A DNA stretch of 64,000 nucleotides from Amycolatopsis sp. CA-126428 (GTDB lineage Bacteria > Actinomycetota > Actinomycetes > Mycobacteriales > Pseudonocardiaceae). A program made the translations under genes and the position numbers. This document shows positions 26,329 to 34,270 of this stretch, piece by piece (position 1 is the first letter of the stretch; each line of letters begins with the position of its first letter). The stretch lies in contig NZ_PPHF01000110.1 in NCBI RefSeq assembly GCF_002904335.1, forward strand, positions 24,680-88,679, given 5' to 3'. The notes below the pieces were generated by a model. That model did no database searches, was not told the DNA's origin, and saw nothing but the letters and a program-made list of their open reading frames with translations.

Positions 26329-26526
26329 GTCCTCGTCACTGTTCCGCCCGCAGGCTTCTGCCGGTGGGATACGCGCGAGCCGGCGCCCCCTTGCTGGACC
26401 CGGAGGCCGGACCCGACACCGCGGCGACGCGGTCGAGACACTGTAGCCAATACCCCATCCGGGGTCCGCCAGGCGTCGGGGTCGAGCGTGATCCGCCCCA
26501 CACTTCGGTGAATATCCCGGCGCCGG

Positions 26527-27747
26527 TCAGGCCAGGTGCGAGGTGTCGTTGACGAGGCGGACCGACGCGTTCCCATCGGGGTAGAACTCGACGATCGACA
26601 GCGACGCCAGGTCCAGGTGCAGCCGGAACAGCAGCTGCGGACCGGCGTCGAGGCCCATCCGGAGCAGGGTCTTGATCGGCGTCACGTGGCTGACCAGCAC
26701 CAACGTCCGGCCGCCGTGCTCGGCGATGAGCTCGTCGCGGGCCTTGCGGACGCGCCGGTGGACGACCTCGAAGCTCTCTCCGCCGGGCGGCGCCACCGCG
26801 CTGTCGCCCAGCCAGGAGCGGTGCAGGGCGGGGTCGCGGTCGGCCGCTTCGGCGAACGTCAGGCCTTCCCACTCGCCGAAGTCGGTCTCGATCAGACCGG
26901 GGTGGGTCTCGACGCGGCCGCCGAGCGCGTCGGCGACGGCCTGCGCTGTTTGCTTCGTGCGGGTGAGCGGCGAGGAGACGATCGGGACAGCTTCGCCGTC
27001 GACGACCAGGCCCTCCATCGCGGCCAGCCGTTTCGCGGCCGCGGCGGCCTGCGTGCGGCCCAGTTCGGTCAGCGGGACGTCGCCGCGGCCGGAGTAGCGG
27101 CGCAGTGCCGACATCTCGGTCTGGCCGTGGCGCAGCAGGAGCAGCCGGGTCGGGGTGCCCTGGGCACCGGTCCAGGGCACGGCCGACCGGTCGGGCTTGC
27201 GGGTCGGCAGCTTCGGCGCGGTGGCTTCCGGGACACCGGACTCGCGTTCGGCCGCGGCGGGTCCGCGAACGCCGGTCTGCCGGGCGACCCGGCCGGCCCG
27301 GCCGGCCGTGGCGGCGCCGGGGCGGCCGGCGGCGGGCTTGCCGGTCGCCGCGTCCATGGCCTCGTTGGCCAACCGGTCGGCGTGGGAGTTCTGCGCGCGC
27401 GGGATCCACTCGTACTTGACGCGGGAGAAGCCCCCGGCCAGCTCCTTGGCCCGCTCGGCCAGCGGCTGCATGTCCGGGTGCTTGATCTTCCAGCGCCCGG
27501 ACATCTGCTCCACCACGAGCTTCGAGTCCATCCGGACGTCCACAGTGGACGCACCGACCTCGGCCGCGGCGGCCAGGCCGGCGATCAAGCCGTTGTATTC
27601 GGCGACGTTGTTGGTGACGACCCCGAGACTTTCCTTGCGCTCGGCGAGGACCTGGCCATCGCTGTCCTTCACCACGGCGCCGTAGCCGGCGGGACCGGGG
27701 TTGCCCCGTGAGCCGCCGTCGGCTTCGACCACGACATGCGACGTCAC
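26527..27747 (-). CDS. Bifunctional RNase H/phosphatase (Rv2228c-like)
   Basis: 406 residues. The N-terminal RNase HI-type domain has EADGGSRGNPGPAGYG, AEYNGL, the MDSKLVV segment, and the final Asp in NSHADRLANE, giving the four-acidic active site. An Ala/Pro-rich linker (about 140-200) joins a histidine-phosphatase domain (LLLLRHGQTEMSALRRYSGRGD; SSPLTRTKQTA; ETDFGEWEGL). In mycobacteria the same fusion cleaves RNA/DNA hybrids and has acid- or cobalamin-ribazole-type phosphatase activity. The start is GTG at 27747, overlapping the stop of the zinc-ribbon gene by four bases. Confidence 0.92.
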   Translation of the reverse strand: MTSHVVVEADGGSRGNPGPAGYGAVVKDSDGQVLAERKESLGVVTNNVAEYNGLIAGLAAAAEVGASTVDVRMDSKLVVEQMSGRWKIKHPDMQPLAERAKELAGGFSRVKYEWIPRAQNSHADRLANEAMDAATGKPAAGRPGAATAGRAGRVARQTGVRGPAAAERESGVPEATAPKLPTRKPDRSAVPWTGAQGTPTRLLLLRHGQTEMSALRRYSGRGDVPLTELGRTQAAAAAKRLAAMEGLVVDGEAVPIVSSPLTRTKQTAQAVADALGGRVETHPGLIETDFGEWEGLTFAEAADRDPALHRSWLGDSAVAPPGGESFEVVHRRVRKARDELIAEHGGRTLVLVSHVTPIKTLLRMGLDAGPQLLFRLHLDLASLSIVEFYPDGNASVRLVNDTSHLA

Positions 27748-28481
27748 AGACCCGACTCCAAGGTCCGGACCAGGATCGCGCCGCAGTTCTCGCACTGGAT
27801 GACGTCGTCCTCCGGCGCGGCCTTGATTTCGTTGACCGTGTTGCGGTCGAGCTCCAGCTGGCAGGCGCCGCAGCGGCGGGCGCGGAGCAGCGCGGCCCCG
27901 ATGCCCTTGTGCTCGCGGACGCGCTCGTACAGCTTGAGCAGCGGCTCCGGGAAGCGCGGCACCAGCTTCACGCGGTCTTCTTCGCGGCGCGCGCGGGTGG
28001 TGTCGAGGTCCTTGAACGCTTCGTCGCGGCGCGCGATCGCGGCGGCGACCTCGGCCTCGGCCTTGTCGACCTCGGCGCCGGTGCGCTGCGCGTCCAGGCC
28101 GAGGGCCTCGCGCTGCTCCATCAGCTCCAGCAGGTCGTCCTCCAGCGCGCTTTGGCGCCGCTCCAGCGACTGCAGCTCGTGCTCGATGTCGGTCATCTGC
28201 TTCGAGTTCACCGAGCCGGAGGCCAGGAGCTTGCGGTCGCGGTCCTCGCGGGCGCGCACCGACTCGATCTCCTTCTCCTGCCGGGCGATTTCGCGGTCGA
28301 GGTCGGAGGCGGCGGTCTCCACCGAGACGAGGGCGTCCCGACGCTCGCGGGCGGTCTTCTCCCCCGCGTCGATCTCGGCCAGCTCGGGCAGGGTGCGGCG
28401 GCGGTGCGCGGTGCGCGAGAGCTCGGCGTCCACCTTGGCGAGCTCGAGCAACTGGCGCTGCACGGCGGGTTCGGCCTTCAC
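27744..28481 (-). CDS. Coiled-coil protein with C4 zinc ribbon (Rv2229c-like)
   Basis: 245 residues. The first 180 or so form long heptad-rich helices (DREIARQEKEIESVRAREDRDRKLL...), and the C-terminus is a zinc ribbon with CGACQLEL...CENCGAIL (four Cys). Homologues are conserved in actinobacteria between Nif3 and RNase H genes; the structural scaffold suggests a nucleic-acid or protein tether. The gene lies nine bases after the Nif3 stop and overlaps the RNase H gene, forming a three-gene operon. Confidence 0.9.
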   Translation of the reverse strand: MKAEPAVQRQLLELAKVDAELSRTAHRRRTLPELAEIDAGEKTARERRDALVSVETAASDLDREIARQEKEIESVRAREDRDRKLLASGSVNSKQMTDIEHELQSLERRQSALEDDLLELMEQREALGLDAQRTGAEVDKAEAEVAAAIARRDEAFKDLDTTRARREEDRVKLVPRFPEPLLKLYERVREHKGIGAALLRARRCGACQLELDRNTVNEIKAAPEDDVIQCENCGAILVRTLESGL

Positions 28482-28490
28482 GGTGCTCCT

Positions 28491-29312
28491 CTAAATCGAT
28501 GTGCGCTCGGCGCGGACGTTCCACGGGTCGGTGCGCCGCGTGGAGACGTGAACGTCGACGTTACCCGCAAAGGCCCGCGCCACGAGCGCCGAGGCTTGCC
28601 CGCACCAGGGCCACTCGCTGGCCCAGTGGGTCAGCCCGACCAGCGCGGGCACCGGGCCGCGGCCCGCGAGGTGCTCGCCGGCGGGGTGATGCCGCAGGTC
28701 CGCGGTGACGAAGGCGTCGACACCGGCCTCGGTGGCCTGCTTCAGGTAGGAGTCCCCGGCCCCACCGGACACGGCCACGGTGCGGATCGGGCGGCCGGCG
28801 TCACCCGCGCCGAGCACGCCGGGCACGGTCGCGGGCAGGGCGTCGGCGACGCGCTGGACGAACACCGCGAACGGCTCCGGCTCGGGCAGTTCGCCGAGGC
28901 GGCCGATGCCGGTGACGCCGTCGGCCTTCGGTTCCAGCGGGCCGGTGACGCGCAGCCCGATCGCCTGCGCGAGCGCATCGGAGACGCCGGGGTCGGCGGA
29001 GTCGGCGTTGGTGTGCGCGCAGTAGAGGGCGATGCCTTCGCGGATCATCCGGTGCACGAGGGCGCCCTTGGCGGAGTCGGCGGGGACGCCGTGCACGCCG
29101 CGCAGCAGCAGCGGGTGGTGCGCGACGATCAGCTGCGCACCGCGTTCGACGGCTTCGTCGACGGTCTCGGCGACCGGGTCGACGCAGAACAGCACCCGGC
29201 GCACGGGTTCGGCCGGATCGCCGCAGACGAGGCCGACGGCGTCCCACGACTCGGCGAGCTCGGGCGGATAAACCTGTTCCAGCACGGAGATGACTTCGGA
29301 AAGGGCGGGCAC
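28491..29312 (-). CDS. Nif3-like dinuclear-metal hexameric protein (Rv2230c-like)
   Basis: 273 residues. The family metal ligands are visible in LIVAHHPLLLRG, YCAHTNADSA and VGLTHWASEWP near the C-terminus. The central GDAGRPIRTVAVSGGAGDSYLKQA...VDAFVTADLRHH is typical. The biochemical role is still unclear; GTP cyclohydrolase-like activity has been proposed for relatives. The start is GTG at 29312, the only in-frame start next to PALSEVISVLEQVYPP. No good ribosome-binding site precedes it, but a hairpin (GCACGG/CCGTGC) lies just upstream, downstream of a Cys-rich small peptide gene, which hints at leader regulation. Confidence 0.88.
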   Translation of the reverse strand: MPALSEVISVLEQVYPPELAESWDAVGLVCGDPAEPVRRVLFCVDPVAETVDEAVERGAQLIVAHHPLLLRGVHGVPADSAKGALVHRMIREGIALYCAHTNADSADPGVSDALAQAIGLRVTGPLEPKADGVTGIGRLGELPEPEPFAVFVQRVADALPATVPGVLGAGDAGRPIRTVAVSGGAGDSYLKQATEAGVDAFVTADLRHHPAGEHLAGRGPVPALVGLTHWASEWPWCGQASALVARAFAGNVDVHVSTRRTDPWNVRAERTSI

Positions 29313-29452
29313 GCGGTGATTTTCGCATGCACGGTCCGGAGCCGTGCGCCTTCGGTCGTTGCTCGTCACGGTGACAGCGGTCCGGGCCTGCACAACCGCG
29401 GCCGCAAGGAGGCGCCCCGGCGGCACCAGGCCGCCGCGGGCGCCGGGAACGG

Positions 29453-29515
29453 TCAGTTGCAGTTGCCGCAGCAGCCGCAGCCCTGGCCGGTGCACTTCGA
29501 GCAGCACCCGTGCAT
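29453..29515 (-). CDS. 20-residue cysteine-rich peptide
   Basis: An ATG at 29515 encodes 20 residues containing seven Cys (CC, C, C, CC, C), one His, and otherwise small or polar residues. On the minus strand GGAAGGAGAG precedes it by about six bases, an unusually strong ribosome-binding site. TAGCGT at 29558-29553 fits the TANNNT -10 pattern. It lies 140 bp upstream of the Nif3-zinc ribbon-RNase H operon on the same strand. It could be a micro-metallothionein, or a leader peptide sensing Cys-tRNA as described for poly-cysteine leaders in mycobacteria. Coding is inferred from the site and composition only. Confidence 0.6.
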   Translation of the reverse strand: MHGCCSKCTGQGCGCCGNCN

Positions 29516-29595
29516 GATCGCTCTCCTTCCGGTTCGCGTCCTCGCCCGATCGACGCTAAGTGGGCGCTGTGGGCCGCGGATACCGCCGTGTGGGC

Positions 29596-29632
29596 GGGTG
29601 ACCGGGTGAATGCGGTGGTTACGCTCGGGGCG
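29596..29632 (+). repeat. Upstream copy of the ptpA promoter sequence
   Basis: This copy matches the ptpA-proximal copy (29960-29996) at 30 of 37 positions, including GGGTGACC and TGGTTAC, but no start codon follows it. It looks like a duplicated or relic promoter. Confidence 0.6.
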
Positions 29633-29959
29633 GTTGGGGCGGCGCCGCGGCGGGGGATGCCTGGTGGGGGGCGGGTTATCGCCGGGCTGATGGCGGGGGT
29701 CGCAGCCTTCGCGCGCCACCCGCTGGGGCGCATCGCACCCCGCCTGATCCCTTCGGGCCGAGCGAGCAGCGTTCGTGCCCGCCTGCCGGGCCGCCGAGCG
29801 CATCGCCCCGACCGCGGCGAACAGCCCCACTCGCGCCGCCCGCCGGGCCGCGGGCATCGCGCCCACTCACCGTGGCGAGCCAGCGAGCAGCCTCTGCGCC
29901 CCACCAGCCCGCAGAACCACGCGGCGGTCACGTTCTCACCCCGGCCACGTCAGGCGGAC

Positions 29960-29995
29960 GGGTGACCTGGCGAACCCGATGGTTACCCTCGGCGC
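29960..29995 (+). promoter_or_regulatory. Promoter of ptpA, probably giving leaderless mRNA
   Basis: GTGACC (29962-29967) and TACCCT (29984-29989) are 16 bp apart. A start seven bases after the -10 falls on the GTG codon at 29996, so the transcript would have no 5' leader. Confidence 0.5.
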
Positions 29996-30457
29996 GTGAC
30001 GCACATCGTCTTCGTCTGCTCCGGCAACATCTGCCGCTCCCCGATGGCCGAACTGGTGTTCCGGGCGCGGCTCGACGACGCCGGGCTCGGTGACTCCGTC
30101 CGGGTGACCAGCGCCGGGACCGGTCCGTGGCACGCCGGTGAGCCCGCCGACAAGCGGGCCCGTGCCACGCTGAAGGCGCACGGCTACCCGACCGCGCACG
30201 TCGCGTCCGAGGTGTCCGGCGAGGACCTCGCCGCCGATCTGCTGCTGGCCGCGGACGAGGGGCACCTCGAGTTCCTGCGATCGCGGGTCGAGGACCCGGC
30301 GAAGGTGCGGCTGCTGCGGTCGTTCGACCCGTCGGCGCCCGAGGGCGCCGAGGTCCCGGACCCGTACTACGGCGGCGACGACGGCTTCGAAGACGTCCTC
30401 GGCATGATCGAACGCTCGGTGCCCGGTTTGCTGGATTGGGTGCGTTCGCGGAGGTAG
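29996..30457 (+). CDS. ptpA: Low-molecular-weight protein tyrosine phosphatase
   Basis: 153 residues. The P-loop CSGNICRS (Cys8-x5-Arg14) and the general acid Asp122 in VPDPYYGG define the LMW-PTP active site. It dephosphorylates phosphotyrosine proteins, usually antagonising a tyrosine kinase. In mycobacteria PtpA is paired with PtkA, which is absent here. GTG at 29996 directly follows the promoter, suggesting leaderless translation. The next gene is a SURF1 homologue, as in Rv2234-Rv2235. Confidence 0.93.
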   Translation: MTHIVFVCSGNICRSPMAELVFRARLDDAGLGDSVRVTSAGTGPWHAGEPADKRARATLKAHGYPTAHVASEVSGEDLAADLLLAADEGHLEFLRSRVEDPAKVRLLRSFDPSAPEGAEVPDPYYGGDDGFEDVLGMIERSVPGLLDWVRSRR

Positions 30458-30506
30458 CGGTCACAGCCCGCGAAGGCCCGCCGGGGGCACGGGCTACCGT
30501 GGTGGG

Positions 30507-31337
30507 GTGCGGTTGCGGTTCCTCCTCCGGCCCGGGTGGCTGGCTCTGACGGCGGTGGTGTTCACTTTCGCCATCTGCTGCTTCACCCTGCTCTCGCCGT
30601 GGCAGTTCAGCCGCAACACCGAGCGCGAGCAGCAGAACGCCGCGCTCGAGACGTCGTTCACCGCGGCTCCGGTGCCGCTGGCGCAGCTGCTGCCGCCCGG
30701 GAGCGTGCCCGGCCGGTACACCGAGTGGCACCTCGTCACCGTCACCGGCCAGTACCTGCCGGACAAGGAAGTCGTCGCGCGGCTGCGGACCGTCCAGGGC
30801 GAAGGTGCCTTCGAGGTGCTGACGCCGATGCGGACCACCGACGGCACGATCGTGCTGATCGACCGCGGCTACGTGCCCCTGGACAGCAAGTCGGCCGTGC
30901 CGCCGTACCCGCCGCCGCCGGCCGGGACCGTGCAGGTCACCGCGCGGGTGCGGGCGGACGAGACCGACCCGAAGAACCGCGACGCGTTCGCCGACGCCTC
31001 GACCGGCGGGCGGCTGCAGAGCTACGTCGTCGACTCCCGGGTGGTCGCGCGGGCGGGCGGGCTCGACATCCGGCCGGGCTACTTCCAGCTCGACGCCGGC
31101 CAGCCCGGGGTGCTCGGCGCGCTGCCGCTGCCGCAGACGGACTCGGGGCCGTTCCTGTCGTACGCGCTGCAGTGGATCGCGTTCGGCGCGATGGCGCTGC
31201 TCGGCTGGCTGTACTTCACGGTCCGCGAGCTGAAGCCGGGCGGGGCGCTGGACGCGTCCGAAGCCCCTTCGCGGCGGAAGTCCGTCGCGGAGATCCTCGC
31301 GGAAGACGAGCTCGCCGAAAGTGGCCATCAGAAGTAG
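30507..31337 (+). CDS. SURF1-family cytochrome oxidase biogenesis protein
   Basis: 276 residues with the two-helix SURF1 topology: WLALTAVVFTFAICCFTLL at the N-terminus and YALQWIAFGAMALLGWLYF near 230. Between them is a beta-rich extracytoplasmic domain (WHLVTVTGQYLPDKEVVARLRTVQGEGAFEVLTPM; IDRGYVP). SURF1 proteins help insert haem a into cytochrome c oxidase. The start is GTG at 30507. It lies 49 bp after ptpA and is probably in the same transcript. The C-terminal tail (RRKSVAEILAEDELAES) is actinobacterial in style. Confidence 0.9.
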   Translation: MRLRFLLRPGWLALTAVVFTFAICCFTLLSPWQFSRNTEREQQNAALETSFTAAPVPLAQLLPPGSVPGRYTEWHLVTVTGQYLPDKEVVARLRTVQGEGAFEVLTPMRTTDGTIVLIDRGYVPLDSKSAVPPYPPPPAGTVQVTARVRADETDPKNRDAFADASTGGRLQSYVVDSRVVARAGGLDIRPGYFQLDAGQPGVLGALPLPQTDSGPFLSYALQWIAFGAMALLGWLYFTVRELKPGGALDASEAPSRRKSVAEILAEDELAESGHQK

Positions 31338-31387
31338 GCCGCGAATGGCCCTGCGGTGAGGCCACTTGCCCGGGTGATACTCGGGTC

Positions 31388-32008
31388 ATGCTGATCCACC
31401 CGTGGGACGCCGCCGCTTCCGATCCGGAGTGGCGCGAGTGGCTGTCCGGGCACGACTTCGGCCAGCTGATCGCCGGCGGCCGGGGCCGCGACCTGCCGGT
31501 GGTGACGCCGGCGCACTTCGCGTTCGACGGCGACCGCACGATCGTCACCCACCTGGCCCGCCCGAACCCGATCTGGCCGCTGCTGGAGGAGCACCCGCGG
31601 GCCCTGCTGACGGTGATCGGCGACTACACGTACATCCGCGCGGACTGGAACGCGACCGCGGACCCGGCCTACGGCGTGCCGACGTCGTACTACGCGACGG
31701 TGCAGCTCGAAGGGGACATCCGGCTGGTCGACGACCCGGCGGCGAAGGCGGCCCTGCTCGACGAACAGCTGCGGCACTTCGAGCCGGACGGCGCCCGGGC
31801 ACCGGTGAGCGCCGCCCCGGACGCGCCCGACCGGCGGCTGCTGCCGGGGATCCGCGGGATCGAGTTCACGGTCACCGGGGTCCGGGCGAAGTTCAAGTTC
31901 GGCGGCAACCGGACGGCGGAAGACCGGGAGCGGATCGGGGCCCGGCTGGCGGAGCGGGGTGGGCCGCTGGACGCGCAGGCCCTGGAGCAGCTGCGCCGCC
32001 GCGGCTGA
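31388..32008 (+). CDS. FMN-binding PaiB/Pai2-family protein
   Basis: 206 residues with the split-barrel flavin fold: VTPAHFAFDGDRTIVTHLARPNPIWPLLEEHPRALLTVIGDYTYIRADWN...VPTSYYATVQLEGDIRLV. This is the PaiB family, named for a Bacillus negative regulator; most members are uncharacterised FMN-binding proteins. It ends with GIEFTVTGVRAKFKFGGNRTAEDRERI, typical of the family. ATG at 31388 is the first start after SURF1, 50 bp downstream. A role in oxidative metabolism beside SURF1 is only positional. Confidence 0.82.
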   Translation: MLIHPWDAAASDPEWREWLSGHDFGQLIAGGRGRDLPVVTPAHFAFDGDRTIVTHLARPNPIWPLLEEHPRALLTVIGDYTYIRADWNATADPAYGVPTSYYATVQLEGDIRLVDDPAAKAALLDEQLRHFEPDGARAPVSAAPDAPDRRLLPGIRGIEFTVTGVRAKFKFGGNRTAEDRERIGARLAERGGPLDAQALEQLRRRG

Positions 32009-32032
32009 GGGACCCCAGCCGCGGCGGGCGGT

Positions 32033-32473
32033 TCAGCCGCCGCAGCGGGGGACCGGCAGCACGTCCAGGAAGCCGTGGATGGTCTCGCCGGTGGTGTGGT
32101 TCAGCGCGTCCGCCGTCATGTGCTGGGTGACGCCCGGCTGGTTGGCGGTCGGGTGCTGCTCCCGGATCCCCGTGGTCGCCGAGACGTCGTCGCCGGTGAA
32201 GAAGACCTTGCCGTTGTCGGCGAAGGTGATGGTCCAGACCTGGCCGGCGACGTTGGTGTGGATCTCGAACTCCTCCCCCACGACGAACGGCGACCCGGCG
32301 GGGCCGTCGTCGTCGTGCTTGGACTTCAGCGTGAACGACGTGCCCAGGCTGCCGAAGCCGTCCTGTTCGTAGGTGGGGCCGCAGCGCCGGTCCTTGGCTT
32401 CGGCGGTCCCGGTGACGACGAGGGTGAGCAGGCTCGCGGCGACCACGCCGGCCGCCATGTGCTTGTACCGCAA
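32033..32473 (-). CDS. Secreted protein of unknown function
   Basis: 146 residues from TTG at 32473, chosen because GGGAGG precedes it by four bases; an ATG 15 bp further in is the alternative. A signal peptide (about LRYKHMAAGVVAASLLTLVV, cleavage near TAEA) leads to a 115-residue beta-rich domain. That domain has an acidic SKHDDDGPAGSP loop and the segments EFEIHTNVAGQVWTITFADNGK and QHMTADALNHTTGETIHGFLDV, with one Cys near each end (RRCGP, PRCGG) that could form a disulphide. I do not recognise the family. Confidence 0.72.
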   Translation of the reverse strand: MRYKHMAAGVVAASLLTLVVTGTAEAKDRRCGPTYEQDGFGSLGTSFTLKSKHDDDGPAGSPFVVGEEFEIHTNVAGQVWTITFADNGKVFFTGDDVSATTGIREQHPTANQPGVTQHMTADALNHTTGETIHGFLDVLPVPRCGG

Positions 32474-32529
32474 GGTTCCTCCCAGTTTTCGGCGAAGCGT
32501 TTGCCTACGCTCGTCGATACGCGGGAGAG

Positions 32530-33420
32530 TTACAGCTCCCGGCGCCGGAAGCCCGTCAGCACGGCGACCACCACCGAGGTCGCCCCGGCCAGCCAGCCCA
32601 CGACCCGGGAAAGCTCCACCGCGCGCGTCACGTGTCCCGCGTCCGGGTTCCGGCCCACCCCCAGCACCGGCAGCTCCAGCACGCCGTGCGGGTACACCGT
32701 CCGGCCGCCGACGCGGACCTCGAGCGCGCCGGCGAACGCCGCCTCCACGCGGCCCGCGTTCGGGCTCGGGTGGGCGATCGTGTCGCGGCGCCACGCCCGC
32801 CACGCGCCGCCCGCCGAGCCGCCGACCACCGGGGCCGCCGCCACCGTCAAGGCCGCCGCCACGCGGGTGGGCAGCAGGTGGACCAGCTCGTCGGCCCGGT
32901 CCACCGCCCAGTGGCCGCGGCGGCCCGCGCGGGATCGGCGCAGCAAGCTCACCGCCCGTGCCCCGAGCAAGCCCGGCACGCCCGCCAGCGCGCCCCACAC
33001 CAGCGGGGCCACCACCGCGTCGGACGTGTTCTCCGCCAGCGTCTCCACCGAGGCGCGGGACAGCGCGATCGCGCCCAGGCCGCCGGCCACCCGGGGGTCC
33101 AGTTCGGACAGTGTCGCGCGCGCCGGCTCGAAGCGGCACTCCTCCAGGTCGCGGGCCAGTTCCGTGCCCTGCTGGGCCAGGCCCGCCGCGCCGAGGACGG
33201 CCCACGTCGTCACCGCTGTCGCCGTGGCCTGCGCCAGGGGGCGGCCGCGGCTCGCCCGCTCGAGCAACGTCCCGCCCACGACGAGCGCGCCCGCGACGAG
33301 GACGCCCGAGCGGTGCGGGAGCCGGCGGAACGCCGTCACCGGGAGACGGCGGCGGGGGTCACCGAGGGCGCCGTCGGCCGCCACGCCCAACACCAGTCCG
33401 ATCGCGCGCGCCGCGCTCAC
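32530..33420 (-). CDS. cobD: Adenosylcobinamide-phosphate synthase CobD/CbiB
   Basis: 296 residues from GTG at 33420. The family blocks are ADGALGDPRRRLPVTAFRR at the start, LSRASVETLAENTSDAVVAPLVWGALAGVPG, and AWRAWRRDTIAHPSPNAGRVEAAFAGAL with GVLELPVLGVGRNP. This integral membrane enzyme attaches the aminopropanol-phosphate linker to cobyric acid in adenosylcobalamin synthesis. Its position near ptpA/SURF1 matches Rv2236c. It follows the divergently controlled gntR gene by 43 bp on the same strand, but a functional link is not apparent. Confidence 0.9.
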   Translation of the reverse strand: MSAARAIGLVLGVAADGALGDPRRRLPVTAFRRLPHRSGVLVAGALVVGGTLLERASRGRPLAQATATAVTTWAVLGAAGLAQQGTELARDLEECRFEPARATLSELDPRVAGGLGAIALSRASVETLAENTSDAVVAPLVWGALAGVPGLLGARAVSLLRRSRAGRRGHWAVDRADELVHLLPTRVAAALTVAAAPVVGGSAGGAWRAWRRDTIAHPSPNAGRVEAAFAGALEVRVGGRTVYPHGVLELPVLGVGRNPDAGHVTRAVELSRVVGWLAGATSVVVAVLTGFRRREL

Positions 33421-33463
33421 CCGTGCCCCCCGGCGGAAAGAAAGTCCAGTTCTCCCGCGGAGG

Positions 33464-34171
33464 CTACTCGCCGTCGGAAGGCCCCTCGGCCACCAGGGCG
33501 GCGATCTCGTCACGGGCCTGGACGACGATGTCGCGCATCGCCCGTTCCGCCCGGTCCGCGTCCCCGGCGGCCACCGCCGCGGCCACCTCGGCGTGCAGCG
33601 CGACGGCCTCGGGCTGTGGCTCCGGCGGCATCAGGCCGTGCCCGGTCCGCCCGGTGAGCACCTCCGCGACGACCTCGGACAGCTGCCCGAACATCGGGTT
33701 CCGGGACGCGGTGAGCAGCAGGTCGTGGAAGGCGATGTCGAAGTCGAGGAACGCCGGGAGGTCGCGGGCCCGGGCCGTCCGCGCCAGCCGCTCCCCCAGC
33801 GCGCCCAGGCGGCCGCGCTCCTCCGGGGTCGCGCGCAGGGCCGCGAACCGCGCCGCGCACGGTTCGATCGCCGAGCGCAGCTCGTTCAGCGTGGCGAGCG
33901 CCGCCGGGCGGGCCGGGCCGTCGAGCTGCCAGCGGATCAGCCGCGGGTCGTAGTGGTTCCACGCCGCCGGCTCGCGGACGATCACCCCGACCCGGCGCTT
34001 GCTGGTGGTCAGCTGCATCGTCTCCAGCACGCGGACGACCTCGCGGGCCACGGTTCGCGAAGCGCCGAAGCGTTCTTGAAGGTCTTCCGAGCGCAGCACG
34101 GTGCCCGGGGCCAGGGATCCGTTCGCGATCGCCGCGCCGAGGGCATCCAGGACCTGCTCGTGTCTCACCAC
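33464..34171 (-). CDS. gntR: FadR-subfamily GntR regulator of gluconate genes
   Basis: 235 residues. The N-terminal winged helix is LGAAIANGSLAPGTVLRSEDLQERFGASRTVAREVVRVLETMQLT. The C-terminal FCD ligand domain has DFDIAFHDLLLTASRNP and LHAEVAAAVAAGDADRAERAM, whose Asp/His residues bind a metal and a sugar acid. It is divergent from gntK/gntP with two operator palindromes in the 99-bp gap, so it probably represses both and itself. It starts at either of two adjacent GTG codons (34171 or 34168). Confidence 0.88.
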   Translation of the reverse strand: MVRHEQVLDALGAAIANGSLAPGTVLRSEDLQERFGASRTVAREVVRVLETMQLTTSKRRVGVIVREPAAWNHYDPRLIRWQLDGPARPAALATLNELRSAIEPCAARFAALRATPEERGRLGALGERLARTARARDLPAFLDFDIAFHDLLLTASRNPMFGQLSEVVAEVLTGRTGHGLMPPEPQPEAVALHAEVAAAVAAGDADRAERAMRDIVVQARDEIAALVAEGPSDGE

Positions 34172-34196
34172 GGAAGGCTAACCCTCTGATTCGATT

Positions 34197-34228
34197 AAGT
34201 AGTACTTCAACTTGAATAAGTAGTACTT
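34197..34228. promoter_or_regulatory. Two identical GntR operators
   Basis: The palindrome AAGTAGTACTT occurs at 34197-34207 and again at 34218-34228, with centres 21 bp (two helical turns) apart. It contains the GT-N3-AC core of FadR-type GntR regulators. The spacing suggests two dimers bound side by side on one DNA face between gntR and gntK. Confidence 0.8.
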
Positions 34229-34270
34229 TTGAGCTTCACTCACCTGGGCACAACGAAGTGGGAGGTGCGG

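Larger units (their letters stand above)
29516..29995. other. 480-bp gene-poor interval upstream of ptpA
   Basis: No convincing gene is seen on either strand; open frames here are low-complexity Arg/Pro/Ala. It contains the promoter side of the Cys-rich peptide gene and two 37-bp copies of a promoter-like sequence (29596-29632 and 29960-29996). In mycobacteria cobC and the HAD-like ptkA occupy the corresponding gap. Confidence 0.55.

Noticed and set aside
29510..29965. A 151-codon plus frame between the Cys-rich peptide and ptpA
   Set aside because: Low-complexity Arg/Pro/Ala sequence; it starts inside the reverse complement of the Cys-rich peptide and overlaps both promoter copies.
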